Assembly (NCBI GenBank): GCA_009991425.1
Contig: JAACWH010000046.1
Span: forward strand, 1-64,000
DNA length: 64,000 nucleotides
Origin: Leptospira sp.
Lineage (GTDB): Bacteria; Spirochaetota; Leptospiria; Leptospirales; Leptospiraceae
Direction of reading: 5' to 3'
This document shows positions 1-9,349 of the stretch, piece after piece. A program made the translations under genes and the position numbers. Numbering within the stretch: the stretch's first letter is position 1; each line of letters opens with the position of its first letter. The notes under the pieces were generated by a model, which saw only the letters and a list, made by a program, of their open reading frames with translations, was not told the DNA's origin and ran no database searches.

Positions 1-31
1 TTTCCCTTTCTTCTAATTTAATTCTTGAATA

Positions 32-787
32 ATGAACCATTTATCAACACCTTCTTTATTAGATATTAAGTGTTGCGTTAAAACTTTGAATCTACCGATA
101 CAAAAAAGTACTATTTTAATAAATGAACATATAGATAAAAGGGTTGAGAATTTTTATTTCTATAAGCCGTATGAGAAGATTGGTGGAGATTTTCTTACAA
201 ACAAAAAAGAAGCAAGCAATCGAATAGACTATATTTTTGGTGATGTTTCTGGTCATGGAATTGCATCGGCTATGATATCGGGGATGAGTGTTCTGTCCTT
301 TCTTAATTTAAGTACATTTCATTTGAATACTAATGAAATTTTGCAAAGAATGAATGATAATTTAGAGACATTTAAATTTGACCACAATATAAGTATGGTT
401 AGTTTTTCCATTGATTTTGATGTTGATAAACTTAAATATAGTTATGCGGGTCATCATGAAGGTTATATTCTAAGAGATCAGGAACTTATTCATTTGGAAG
501 GTAGAGGAACGCTACTACTAAGCCCTTTACCGAAATATTTTTATAGCTATGAACAAGACCTTCAATCTGGTGATTGGATTATGTTTTTTTCAGATGGTTT
601 ATTCGAAGTATTTTCAGATCAAAATATTTTATTGAATTTTGATACTTTATTGTGTTATATTAAATCAATTCTACCAATAAAGGAACCAAATAAATTTATA
701 AGTAATTTAGTTGACTTTATTTTTCAATACTCTTCGAATAAACATGAAGACGACATTACCATACTTTTGGTGAACTATAAAAAATAA
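32..787 (+). CDS. Stand-alone PP2C/SpoIIE-type (RsbU-like) serine phosphatase
   Basis: This 251-residue protein is almost entirely one SpoIIE/PP2C phosphatase domain. Visible metal-site motifs are GGDF (D53), GDVSGHG (D71), FFSDG (D188) and the C-terminal EDDIT (D240/D241), so catalysis should be intact. By family it removes phosphate from Ser/Thr of anti-anti-sigma (STAS) partners or similar. There is no sensor domain, membrane segment or signal peptide, so input must come from a partner protein or from expression. The ATG at 32 is preceded in frame by stops at 14-16 and 26-28, so the gene is complete despite lying at the window edge. A transporter gene follows after 19 bases and is probably co-transcribed. 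No STAS or anti-sigma gene is visible here. Confidence 0.85.
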   Translation: MNHLSTPSLLDIKCCVKTLNLPIQKSTILINEHIDKRVENFYFYKPYEKIGGDFLTNKKEASNRIDYIFGDVSGHGIASAMISGMSVLSFLNLSTFHLNTNEILQRMNDNLETFKFDHNISMVSFSIDFDVDKLKYSYAGHHEGYILRDQELIHLEGRGTLLLSPLPKYFYSYEQDLQSGDWIMFFSDGLFEVFSDQNILLNFDTLLCYIKSILPIKEPNKFISNLVDFIFQYSSNKHEDDITILLVNYKK

Positions 788-806
788 TCTTCAAAGGTTC
801 TTAAAT

Positions 807-2156
807 ATGAAAATGAATCAATCTTTAGGTCCCATACAACTTTGGGCAATTTCTGTCGGTCTTGTAATTTCGGGTGATTATTTTGGTTGGAATTTTGGAT
901 GGCAATATGCTAATTTTACTGAATTTTCTATTGCAGTAGGAATTGTAGCAATATTTTATTCTTTATTTAGCTTCAGTTTTACCGAACTTTCTGCATCATT
1001 ACCGCATTCTGGTGGTCCTTCTGCATATGCTCATTTTGCATTTGGAGCTTGGGGTGGTTTTTTGGTAGGATTTTTTACCTTAGTTGAGTTTGTATTAGCT
1101 CCTCCAGCCATCGCAAGCGCCTTAGGTGGTTATTTTCATTACCTTTTCCCTGTAGTCCCATCTATGATTGCCTCAATATCATTTTTTATACTTTTACTTA
1201 TTATCAATTTACTGGGAGTAAAACAAACTGCAAAATTTGAACTCTTTGTAACTGTTATTGCAGTAACAGGTCTTGTTCTTTATACTGTTAGTCTAATTCC
1301 TACCTTTGATGTTTCGAAGCTAAACTTTCAACAGGAATGGAATTTTCTTCCTATATTAAATGCTTTGCCTTATGCTATTTGGTTTTTCTTAGCCGTAGAA
1401 GGTGTAGCTATGTCTGCTGAAGAAGTAAAAAATCCGTCGAGAGATATTCCGAGAGGTTATGGTGCTGGAATAAGTACTTTGATATTTTTTGCATTTACCA
1501 TTATGTTTATCACAGCAGGTAATATAGATACTAAAACAGCCTCCAAATTAGATTATCCCCTTTCCTATGTTATGGGAAACATTTTTGGTGAATCAAATAG
1601 TTTGGTTCAAATATTTACCTTTATTGGATTGTTTGGTTTAATAGCATCTTTGATGGGAATAATTTTAGGATTTTCTAGGCAAATTTTTTCTTTGGCAAGG
1701 GAGGGGTATCTTCCAAAATTTCTTGCTATAATTAATTCCAAGTCTTTTGTCCCATCAAATGCTGTAATCTTCGGTGGTTTAATCGGAATCGTAGCATTAC
1801 TCTTAGGTGATACGGATCAACTGATTACGATTGCAGCTATGGGAGCCTGTGGAATGTATATGATTAGTATGCTTTCTTTTTTCCAATTGAGAATTCAAAA
1901 GCCAGAAATGAATCGTCCCTTTCGAATGATGGGCTATCCAATTCTTCCTGGAATATCCTTAATTCTTTCCATTTTGTTTTTCTTTGCTATGATATTTCTT
2001 TACAAGAAATTATTTCTTATTCTAGGAGTTTGTTTGATTGCCTGGGCTCTTTTATTTGGAGTAAGAACTAGAAAAAAGATTGGAAGAATTCCTAAAAATG
2101 AATTATCTCCAGATAATATGGAATCAGCTCTTTCCAGAGCTGATACTGATTTTTAG
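807..2156 (+). CDS. APC-superfamily permease, ethanolamine permease-like
   Basis: 449-residue integral membrane protein with about 12 hydrophobic segments. The N-terminal stretch with SGDYFGWNFGW and the later run of small residues in SGGPSAYAHFAFG match the ethanolamine-permease branch of the amino acid-polyamine-organocation superfamily, whose members import ethanolamine or related amines with protons. EGVAMSAEEVKNPSRDIPRG is the conserved APC loop. No ethanolamine ammonia-lyase or other eut gene lies in the window, so the substrate is inferred from family resemblance only; an amino acid or another amine is possible. The gene starts 20 bases after the PP2C gene and is probably in the same transcript. 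ATG at 807 or 813 could start translation; AAAGG at about 796 slightly favours 807. Confidence 0.75.
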   Translation: MKMNQSLGPIQLWAISVGLVISGDYFGWNFGWQYANFTEFSIAVGIVAIFYSLFSFSFTELSASLPHSGGPSAYAHFAFGAWGGFLVGFFTLVEFVLAPPAIASALGGYFHYLFPVVPSMIASISFFILLLIINLLGVKQTAKFELFVTVIAVTGLVLYTVSLIPTFDVSKLNFQQEWNFLPILNALPYAIWFFLAVEGVAMSAEEVKNPSRDIPRGYGAGISTLIFFAFTIMFITAGNIDTKTASKLDYPLSYVMGNIFGESNSLVQIFTFIGLFGLIASLMGIILGFSRQIFSLAREGYLPKFLAIINSKSFVPSNAVIFGGLIGIVALLLGDTDQLITIAAMGACGMYMISMLSFFQLRIQKPEMNRPFRMMGYPILPGISLILSILFFFAMIFLYKKLFLILGVCLIAWALLFGVRTRKKIGRIPKNELSPDNMESALSRADTDF

Positions 2157-2197
2157 ATATAGAAATAAAGGAAATAAATTATTAAATTAATTTCTTA

Positions 2198-4198
2198 CTA
2201 TACATGCCCAATTGCAAAAACAATCATTAAAGTTCCATAAGCATCTGGATTCTTAACTAGATTGAAAAATTCAGTTCTTGCTTTGTTAATAACTTCATCA
2301 CTTGCACCTGAGCGTTTTAAATGATCAAATTTAAATCCATAGGCTGCAAAAATAAATGCCTCCATTCCTACTTTAATGGAACTTACTGGAAGATATTTTA
2401 TGGATACTTTACTAAAGCCTGCATTCTTCATCATGGCATAAAGTTTTCTTCCTATTTGACGATCGCCACCTAACTCTTTTTGAATCTTCTCTGAGGTATT
2501 CTGGACTAGATCATAGGAGTCTGGTTTTGGTTCTAGGAAAAGCAATCCATCATCAATATCTTCAATAATCACCAAACCATTTGGCTTAATCACTCTTTTT
2601 AATTCTTGAACTCCTTTCATCGGAGTTTCTAAATGCTGGAAGACAAAACGAGAATAAACTAAATCATAACTAGAATCTTCTAAGGGCAGTTCGTATACAG
2701 AACCCTGGGTAAATTTCATTGCTGAAACTGAAGAGTTTTCTCTTGTTGCTATATTAATTAGATTAGTATCTAGTTCAATTCCATGAATTACTTTAGGCTT
2801 ATAAGCATTGTAAACTTCATTTGCAAAAAATGCAGGACCACAACCAACATCTAAAATTTCTGAGCCTTTCGTTATTCCAAAGCTATCAAACATTTTTTTC
2901 TCAAGATTGAATCCAGCCTTAGCTTGGAATCGCAATCTATCTAGCTCACCACTTGAATCTGCAAATTCATCTACTACATATGATCCCTTTGTCTTCTCTT
3001 CACTCATTTCATTCTCTCCTAAGTTATGGTTGATTTCTTTTGTATAATCAAATAATACAGTATCTAAAATTGCTCTTGCTTCCATAAGAGCTTCATGCTT
3101 TTCATTAAATCGATTTACTAAAATAGAAAATAAATTCGTAAGTAATTTAAGTGCAAGTGATGGGAAATTTGATTCTAATTTAATAAATTCTTTTTGATTC
3201 AACAAAAGGATTTTAGATTTTTCCCTAACAATAATTTTTGCCGTCCTTTTAATTTTAGAAACAAATCCTAACTCGCCGAAAATCTCCCCTTGGTTTAAGA
3301 TCGCAAGAACAATCTGTCCTTTTGAACTTGGAATAACTACTTCGACTGATCCTTCTAAGATGCAGTACATTCCTTCGCTTTCATCATTTTTTTCGAAAAT
3401 AATATCCGAGGCTTCATAATCGAGTAGATCTAGTTGAGATAGAATCTTTGTTGCTTCCTCTGGCGAAAATCCTGACATAAAAGTCAGAACCTTTCTAGGA
3501 TCAATATTAATCTGTTCTGTAAAAGTATTCCAGAGTACGTCATGACTCATGGAGAAAAGAGGTTTTACACTATAGTATTTTGGAAATTGCTTCTGGAAGA
3601 ATAATGATGTAGTTTTTTTATTTTCGTATTTTCTCGCAATCCTTTGGAAAGGAGATCTAACTTCTTTTAAATATTCAACATCATCTAATATAAGTACTAA
3701 TGGTATTGCATTTCCAAATTCAGGATGATTGATATTTTCCTTATAAAATCTATACCCCAATTGTTGGTAAAGGCGAACTAAATGGGGTCTTGTGTCAATA
3801 ATATTGAATTGAAGTCCCCATTCTCTATGAATCTCATAGGCGCTCATACAAAGTAAACTTGCAGCCATAGAGTTTCTATATTTATCTAAAACTAACAATT
3901 TAGTTGTCATCGAAATTGAATTTGGAAAATAGGGTGCAAATTTATCTAATTCATAGAGTTCCTCATATTCTAGAGGACCGTCCATTTTTCGATTCATTCT
4001 AAGTGTTCCAACCACTTGATCATCGTCTTTTACATAAAGTAGGTGAGCAGTATCATCCCAGGGTTCTTGAATGGTCTTTAATTCATGATTAGCGAAAGCT
4101 TGGCTTCGTTTTAACTCATCAATATAGATATGATAGCGCAGTGCAAAAATTTTTTGCTTTTCTTCATCTGTTTTGGCGAGTGCAACGGTAAGTGACAT
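2198..4198 (-). CDS. Fusion: FeeM-like acyltransferase + cyclic-nucleotide-binding + SAM methyltransferase domains
   Basis: 666 residues with three domains. Residues 1-185 resemble the GNAT-fold N-acyl amino acid/autoinducer synthase-like family (FALRYHIYIDEL near the N-terminus, then VGTLRMN and LLVLDKYRNS). Residues about 250-370 form a cNMP-binding domain with the phosphate-binding cassette GEIFGELGF and the RTA motif, so ligand binding is plausible. Residues about 420-666 are a class I methyltransferase with motif I ILDVGCGPA (448-456). It is predicted to be cytoplasmic, with no signal or membrane segment. The combination suggests a nucleotide-gated enzyme making or modifying an acylated small molecule, which is inference. 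A strong ribosome-binding sequence sits inside the gene before Met398, so a free methyltransferase could also be made. The gene is divergent from the PP2C gene at 4333. Confidence 0.75.
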   Translation of the reverse strand: MSLTVALAKTDEEKQKIFALRYHIYIDELKRSQAFANHELKTIQEPWDDTAHLLYVKDDDQVVGTLRMNRKMDGPLEYEELYELDKFAPYFPNSISMTTKLLVLDKYRNSMAASLLCMSAYEIHREWGLQFNIIDTRPHLVRLYQQLGYRFYKENINHPEFGNAIPLVLILDDVEYLKEVRSPFQRIARKYENKKTTSLFFQKQFPKYYSVKPLFSMSHDVLWNTFTEQINIDPRKVLTFMSGFSPEEATKILSQLDLLDYEASDIIFEKNDESEGMYCILEGSVEVVIPSSKGQIVLAILNQGEIFGELGFVSKIKRTAKIIVREKSKILLLNQKEFIKLESNFPSLALKLLTNLFSILVNRFNEKHEALMEARAILDTVLFDYTKEINHNLGENEMSEEKTKGSYVVDEFADSSGELDRLRFQAKAGFNLEKKMFDSFGITKGSEILDVGCGPAFFANEVYNAYKPKVIHGIELDTNLINIATRENSSVSAMKFTQGSVYELPLEDSSYDLVYSRFVFQHLETPMKGVQELKRVIKPNGLVIIEDIDDGLLFLEPKPDSYDLVQNTSEKIQKELGGDRQIGRKLYAMMKNAGFSKVSIKYLPVSSIKVGMEAFIFAAYGFKFDHLKRSGASDEVINKARTEFFNLVKNPDAYGTLMIVFAIGHV
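2998..3019 (-). promoter_or_regulatory. Internal ribosome-binding site and start for the methyltransferase domain
   Basis: Inside the three-domain gene, the minus strand carries TAGGAGA seven bases before an in-frame ATG at 3007-3005 (Met398, reading MSEEKTKG). The ATG lies in the linker just before the methyltransferase domain, where a separate gene would begin. It could yield a shorter methyltransferase-only product of about 269 residues. The alternative is chance resemblance within a Glu/Asn-rich linker. Confidence 0.4.
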
Positions 4199-4281
4199 AG
4201 GAAAATAATTATTTATCTTTGATTCTAACTTAGTATACTAATCGACGAGTAAAGTTGTAAAAAAAAGCGATTCTTCTACTT

Positions 4282-4312
4282 TTGACTAGATTTTATATTT
4301 TCTTTTTATATT
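4282..4312 (+). promoter_or_regulatory. Candidate sigma70-type promoter for the membrane PP2C gene
   Basis: TTGACT at 4282-4287 is followed after 17 bases by TTTATA at 4305-4310, about 20 bases before the ATG at 4333. A Shine-Dalgarno-like AAAGGT at 4319-4324 follows. The region is AT-rich, so chance matches are likely; the near-consensus -35 with good spacing is the reason for listing it. Confidence 0.4.
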
Positions 4313-4332
4313 TTTGTCAAAGGTAAGAAATT

Positions 4333-5868
4333 ATGGATCATACAACAAATACACATGCTGAAGGTGAAAAGGCTTTTCGATTTCAACTGACTGATTATTG
4401 GAAGAAAAGAATTCACGAAATTCAGATCGAAGGTGAAATCAAAGCAGAATATTTTGCTTCCCAATTCCGTTTTTTCTTTATAGGTTTTTTAGTTATTTTT
4501 TCAATCCTTTCCCGATTAGGTGGAAGACCTGTTGTAGAGTTGTATGGTCAATTGGGTGCCATTTCCATCTTATTTGTATTCAATGTATTTGTTTTCATTC
4601 TGCTTCGAAAGACTAAGAACTCAGGTGTTTATTACAGCCAAATAAAATTTTTAGCTAGTTTCATTGAAATTTCTGTATTAACAATTCTTCTATGGTATTT
4701 TGCTGTTTCATCCAAAAATCCAACCCATGTTTACACGGGAGCAATGTCTTTTATTTATTTCATTTTGATTGCTCTTGCTTCTATCAGAAATCGTAAATCA
4801 GTTATATACTTTGCAGGAACTCTTGCTATTCTCCAATATGGAGGATTGATGTTTTATCTGTATGCAGATATAAAGCCCATGATTGCTAATTTGATGCAAC
4901 TGACAGCACAGATTTCGCCACAAATGGCTGAAGCAAATGAGAAATTTAAAATTGTATCCATTGAACCTATGAGTTTTATACTTAAATCCTTTTATATGGG
5001 TCTAACAGCTTTTCTTGTGATTTATTCTATCAAGAATGCTAATGATACATCACAGAGACAGGCGAATTTAATTTTTGATACTGAAAAGAAGGCCATACTA
5101 GAAGAGAATATGCGTTTAGGTATGGAACTGGACGTCGCAAGACAGTTGCAAGCTATGGTTCTTCCTAGCTCGCAAGAAATTTCCAGCTGTAAAGATTTGC
5201 AAGTTGCTGCCATGATGGAAGCCGCCAATGAGGTTGGGGGAGATTACTATGACGTTTATCCTATGCCCAATGGCTCCACTTATTTTGCAATGGGTGATGT
5301 AACAGGGCATGGTCTTCAATCAGGTGTTGTTATGATGATGACACAATGTTCTTTTCGATCCTCACTAGAAAGAGGTGGTCAGACCCTACCTGAAATGCTG
5401 ATGAATATCAATTCTGTTCTTTTTGGAAATATCCAAGGTCGGATGAAGGATACAAGAAATCTCACCTTATCTTTGTTCCACTATGAGAATGGAAAGATAT
5501 TTCTAACAGGTCAACATGAAGACTTTCTTATTATGAAATCAGGTGAGAAGGAAGCTAAGGTAATAGATACTATAGATTTAGGAATTTATGTAGGACTTAC
5601 TGATAATATCGAAGGTATGGTAGCGGAAAGAGAAATTGATTTTGCAATTGGAGATACATTTCTAGGTTATACCGATGGGGTCACCGAGGCAGAGAATCAT
5701 GAAAAGCACTACTACGGTCACCATCGTCTTAAAGCAAAATTCGAAGAACTCGCTCATTTACCAGCTACTGAAATTGTAGCCGGTATATATTCGGATTTGA
5801 AAACTTTTATTGGAGCTACAGAAATCTATGATGATATTAGCTTAATGGTAGTTAAGAGAGTCGCTTGA
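4333..5868 (+). CDS. Membrane-bound PP2C/SpoIIE-type serine phosphatase
   Basis: 511 residues. Six hydrophobic segments (about 44-60, 73-92, 105-125, 135-150, 156-176, 213-231) form a membrane sensor region, joined by a helical linker (about 240-275) to a C-terminal PP2C domain. The metal ligands are present: GGDYYD (D304), GDVTGHG (D322), YTDG (D448) and DDIS (D500/D501). RQLQAMVLP just before the domain is the usual RsbU-type entry helix. By family it dephosphorylates Ser/Thr on STAS-type partners in response to a membrane or small-molecule signal, both unknown here. The ATG at 4333 follows AAAGGT. The gene converges on the SbcC-like gene with 15 bases between stops. Confidence 0.85.
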   Translation: MDHTTNTHAEGEKAFRFQLTDYWKKRIHEIQIEGEIKAEYFASQFRFFFIGFLVIFSILSRLGGRPVVELYGQLGAISILFVFNVFVFILLRKTKNSGVYYSQIKFLASFIEISVLTILLWYFAVSSKNPTHVYTGAMSFIYFILIALASIRNRKSVIYFAGTLAILQYGGLMFYLYADIKPMIANLMQLTAQISPQMAEANEKFKIVSIEPMSFILKSFYMGLTAFLVIYSIKNANDTSQRQANLIFDTEKKAILEENMRLGMELDVARQLQAMVLPSSQEISSCKDLQVAAMMEAANEVGGDYYDVYPMPNGSTYFAMGDVTGHGLQSGVVMMMTQCSFRSSLERGGQTLPEMLMNINSVLFGNIQGRMKDTRNLTLSLFHYENGKIFLTGQHEDFLIMKSGEKEAKVIDTIDLGIYVGLTDNIEGMVAEREIDFAIGDTFLGYTDGVTEAENHEKHYYGHHRLKAKFEELAHLPATEIVAGIYSDLKTFIGATEIYDDISLMVVKRVA

Positions 5869-5883
5869 TCTAATCTAAACTTT

Positions 5884-8169
5884 CTAGCTATTTACTAAGT
5901 TCAGATCAATTAAATTACAATCTTCTTGGAATATTTCTTGAACTATTGATTTTAAATTCTGATCTTTGGATAGTATCACTAGTTGCCATCCATTGTTATT
6001 TACATAGTCTTGGATCACCTGTAATGTCTTTCTTTCTCTTTCTTCATCTAGAGAAAGAAAGGGTTCATCCATTAAGAAAAGTTTCAGATCAGGATCTCTT
6101 TTATTGCAGAGAGAAAGCTTTGCTGCTATATAAAATGCATCCTTAGTTCCCAAAGAAAGGTGATCAATTACTCTTTCCGAGTTTCCTTTATCGATCATGT
6201 GGATTTTGTCATCTTTAAGTTCATGGATGATTACTTTTCGATTCTCTGAGAAAATGCTATTGCTAGAGTTAGAAATTTCTTCTGCAAGAGTTCGAAGAGT
6301 GTCACTTGCTTCATCAGCGAGCTCTTTAAAAATTTCACAGGCCAATTTGGTTGCTTCTAAATTTATTTCCAATTCTTCTTTCAAATTTTTCTTTGCGATT
6401 AATTCCGTTTGAGAATTCAGAATTGATTCAGAAAGCGGTTTTAGTTTAGCGTCTAATTGGGCTTTTAAATTTTCAGTGCTTGAATATAGGTTTTGATCGT
6501 TTTTCTTTAGAGTATCTAATTCTTTTTCAATTTGGTTTCTTTGGAATTTTAGGTTTTGAAATTCAGCATCATTTAACTTCGGTTCTTGTATTCCTCTTTC
6601 AGTAGCTGATTCGATCTCTCTACTCGTATTGGACAAAAAGTCTTCAAAGTCCTTTGTATTTAGTTTATATCTATCTCTCAGACTAGATTCAATGGAGTTT
6701 TTATTTTCTTTTGTTATGAGATAATTAGTTCTTTTTATATTATATTCTTCAGGCTTAGAGATGCCATATTCTTTAAGAAAGGATTCTAATTTTTTACTTA
6801 GTTGCTCCAAATTTTGTTTGAGAGCGATAGCTTCTTTTTGTAAATTAATTTTTTGAGATTCATTCTTTTGAATCAGATCATTTTGTTCATTGATTTTATT
6901 TTTTAAATGTAATCTTTGGTTAAGATACAATATCAATGATTCTCGAATTTCATCTAGACTTGTATCATTTTCGAAATCCGTTCTTTGAGTTGTATTCTTC
7001 CATTCTCTTTGGCAATCACGAACTATTTGCACAGCAATGTTTGAATCTTGGAGAGTTTCCTTGCTTCTTGCAAAAAGTAAGAAAACTAATCCTAGAGCTA
7101 AGCAACCCAAACCAATCATGAATAGAGTAGACTTCTCTTGGAAATCAGTGAAGATTAATGCTGTTCCAACTATCATACTAATTATAGCAATCACAACATA
7201 GCTTAGATTCCATTTTACCTGAGTTATCATTTTAGGAGATCTTAGCGCCTGTAAAATTCTATCTTGAATAATCCGAGCTAATTTTTCAAAAGAATCCTCT
7301 TTCTCATAATTTGATTTTGTAGATTCCAGATTCTTTTTTGAATTTAGATTTTCCAAATCCATAGTGTTGATTGCTTTTTCTTTATTTTCAATCTGAAGAT
7401 TGGATTCTTGAATAGACTTCATTAATGAAGATAAATCTTTGCTTCGATCTATCTCAAATTGTTTCAGCTTCTCAACTTCAAGATTTGCTTCCTTCCAATT
7501 GGAAATGGATTTATAGCTCTGTTTATTTTCCCTTAACTTACGAGCTTCTTCCTCTTGGGTGATTAATTTCTTTTTTTCATCCAACTCAGATTGTAGATTC
7601 TCTAATTTTGTTTGGATTGATTCTCTATCTTTAGATGCCGATTGAAAATCCTTTTCTTGCTGTACAAGATTATTCTTACTTTGGATTAAACTATTTAAAT
7701 TAGATTCTAAATTAGCGATTTCTATTTTCACAGCTTCTATCGGTTTGTTCAAAAGTGAATTAGCTCTATTTGCTGATCTGCGTTCTAATTCTTCTACAAT
7801 ATTGTTGGGATCAATTCCACCTGAGAATAATTGCTGTTTAATTTTGTTCAACCATTCTGGTTTTTCTAAGTCCCATTGTATGCCACCCGCTTTAAGGGTA
7901 TGAAGATTGATGAATTCATCAGCATCCAAAGATTGCGGAATGTTTCCTGTTATATTTACGATTTTATCTGTTTTCTTTTTGCCATAACGTTCATTAATAC
8001 GTTTTCCAATCTTAGTTGTGCCCGATGGATTGGTTAAGCCATACACTAAAGCATCAAATAAAGTTGTCTTTCCTGATTCATTATCTCCAAAGAAAAAATT
8101 CACCTTTCCTAAGTTAAACTTTTGTCCTAGCCATTTACCAAATTTTGTAATTTCTATAGATTGCAACAT
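5884..8169 (-). CDS. SbcC/YhaN-like SMC-type ATPase with internal membrane helices
   Basis: 761 residues. The N-terminus has Walker A GDNESGKT (28-35). The C-terminus has an ABC signature LSLGTKDA (about 670) and Walker B LKLFLMDEPFLSLDEE (about 698). Long coiled coils lie between the two half-sites, and the middle has two adjacent hydrophobic helices (about 320-363) instead of a CxxC zinc hook. That arrangement matches the YhaN type of Rad50/SbcC-related ATPases more than E. coli SbcC. It probably works with the phosphoesterase encoded just upstream in DNA end or hairpin processing, possibly at the membrane (inference). The start lies one base after the stop of its partner, implying translational coupling. 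Confidence 0.85.
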   Translation of the reverse strand: MLQSIEITKFGKWLGQKFNLGKVNFFFGDNESGKTTLFDALVYGLTNPSGTTKIGKRINERYGKKKTDKIVNITGNIPQSLDADEFINLHTLKAGGIQWDLEKPEWLNKIKQQLFSGGIDPNNIVEELERRSANRANSLLNKPIEAVKIEIANLESNLNSLIQSKNNLVQQEKDFQSASKDRESIQTKLENLQSELDEKKKLITQEEEARKLRENKQSYKSISNWKEANLEVEKLKQFEIDRSKDLSSLMKSIQESNLQIENKEKAINTMDLENLNSKKNLESTKSNYEKEDSFEKLARIIQDRILQALRSPKMITQVKWNLSYVVIAIISMIVGTALIFTDFQEKSTLFMIGLGCLALGLVFLLFARSKETLQDSNIAVQIVRDCQREWKNTTQRTDFENDTSLDEIRESLILYLNQRLHLKNKINEQNDLIQKNESQKINLQKEAIALKQNLEQLSKKLESFLKEYGISKPEEYNIKRTNYLITKENKNSIESSLRDRYKLNTKDFEDFLSNTSREIESATERGIQEPKLNDAEFQNLKFQRNQIEKELDTLKKNDQNLYSSTENLKAQLDAKLKPLSESILNSQTELIAKKNLKEELEINLEATKLACEIFKELADEASDTLRTLAEEISNSSNSIFSENRKVIIHELKDDKIHMIDKGNSERVIDHLSLGTKDAFYIAAKLSLCNKRDPDLKLFLMDEPFLSLDEERERKTLQVIQDYVNNNGWQLVILSKDQNLKSIVQEIFQEDCNLIDLNLVNS

Positions 8170-8170
8170 A

Positions 8171-9247
8171 CTAAGCCTTGATCTTTCCTATAATTTCTTC
8201 CAGACCAATCTGTCTTGCTTTAAGTAGGATAGGCATCTTGTCTGAAGATGCTGTAGCAAATTTTGAATTCCATTTCTCAAGATATTTCTTTACTATTGTT
8301 TCAGAAGAAAATCCATCTAAAAATTGAATCATGTCTGTATGAATGATTACCTTCCGATATTGGTTCGATAATTCATTAAGCTTGGCTTCCTTCCATGAAT
8401 TTACAACAGACTCACTATCAGCAACTCCTTGTAGTTCAATAGAAAGGAAGTCTTCTTTTTGGGCAAAAACTTGCTCTGGTTCCCAATCCTGGACTTTACC
8501 ATTTGGTTCTATACTCAATAGAATTTCTCTGTAAACTCCAGCTGATTTTATTTGAATTGGTTTGATTTGTATACTTCCTGAATCAGGAATCTCAATGAGG
8601 TTAACAGTTCGTTCTCCTTTTTCTCCCTTACGCCAAACTCTAGGAGAGCCAGAATAATGTATGGATTGTCCGTTGATTTGTAAATCTGTTCGCTTATGTA
8701 TATGACCAAGTAGAATACAATCTGCATCAAATCGTGAGAGTAGATCAATTTCTAGAATATGAGAACCTTCTTCCGAGTCAGGTCCTGTATAACTAACAGC
8801 TTCCGGAACCATACCATGAGCCATCAGCAACCTTCTCTTTGTTTTCTTAGGGATCTTCCAATTTCGATAGTCAGTATAATCCTGACTATAAGGTAGAGCT
8901 ATTAATTCCCAAGAATCAGATGAATCAGTTGCGAAATGAAAACCTGAATTATGAAACCACGATATTCTGCTTAGGTCATAGGTAGAAAGATTTTGCTTAC
9001 CCATCTGAAGGTATTCATGGTTTCCTGCGATTGCAAAAATCTTTAACTTAGATTCAACCGCAATTTTTAAAAAAGATTCTCTACAAGCCACCAAATCAGA
9101 AAAAGTATCAAAGACATCTCCTGCTACACAGACTGCTTCTACTTTTTCCCTGATTCCTATATCTAAAATTTCAGACCAGACATTGGAACAATAATCTAGT
9201 TCCTCTTTCTTAAAATGAATATCTGAACAGTGTATAATTTTTATCAT
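8171..9247 (-). CDS. SbcD/YhaO-like metallophosphoesterase (DNA nuclease subunit)
   Basis: 358 residues with the calcineurin-like phosphoesterase motifs of the Mre11/SbcD family: CSDIHF (D9, H11), GDVFD, GNHEY and GHIHKR. These ligands bind two metals, and family members cut DNA ends and hairpins together with an SbcC/Rad50-like ATPase. The ATPase gene begins one base downstream, forming a two-gene operon. The C-terminal third is less conserved and probably includes the ATPase-binding part. The AT-rich gap to pdxJ (about 100 bases) shows no clear terminator. Confidence 0.85.
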   Translation of the reverse strand: MIKIIHCSDIHFKKEELDYCSNVWSEILDIGIREKVEAVCVAGDVFDTFSDLVACRESFLKIAVESKLKIFAIAGNHEYLQMGKQNLSTYDLSRISWFHNSGFHFATDSSDSWELIALPYSQDYTDYRNWKIPKKTKRRLLMAHGMVPEAVSYTGPDSEEGSHILEIDLLSRFDADCILLGHIHKRTDLQINGQSIHYSGSPRVWRKGEKGERTVNLIEIPDSGSIQIKPIQIKSAGVYREILLSIEPNGKVQDWEPEQVFAQKEDFLSIELQGVADSESVVNSWKEAKLNELSNQYRKVIIHTDMIQFLDGFSSETIVKKYLEKWNSKFATASSDKMPILLKARQIGLEEIIGKIKA

Positions 9248-9349
9248 ATCTTCTATTTTAATTCCAACCCAGACAAAAATTAGAGTATAGCATTTTTTTT
9301 GAAAAGATTCTGAGATATTTTTCCAATTTAATTTAGAAACTTTTTAAAA

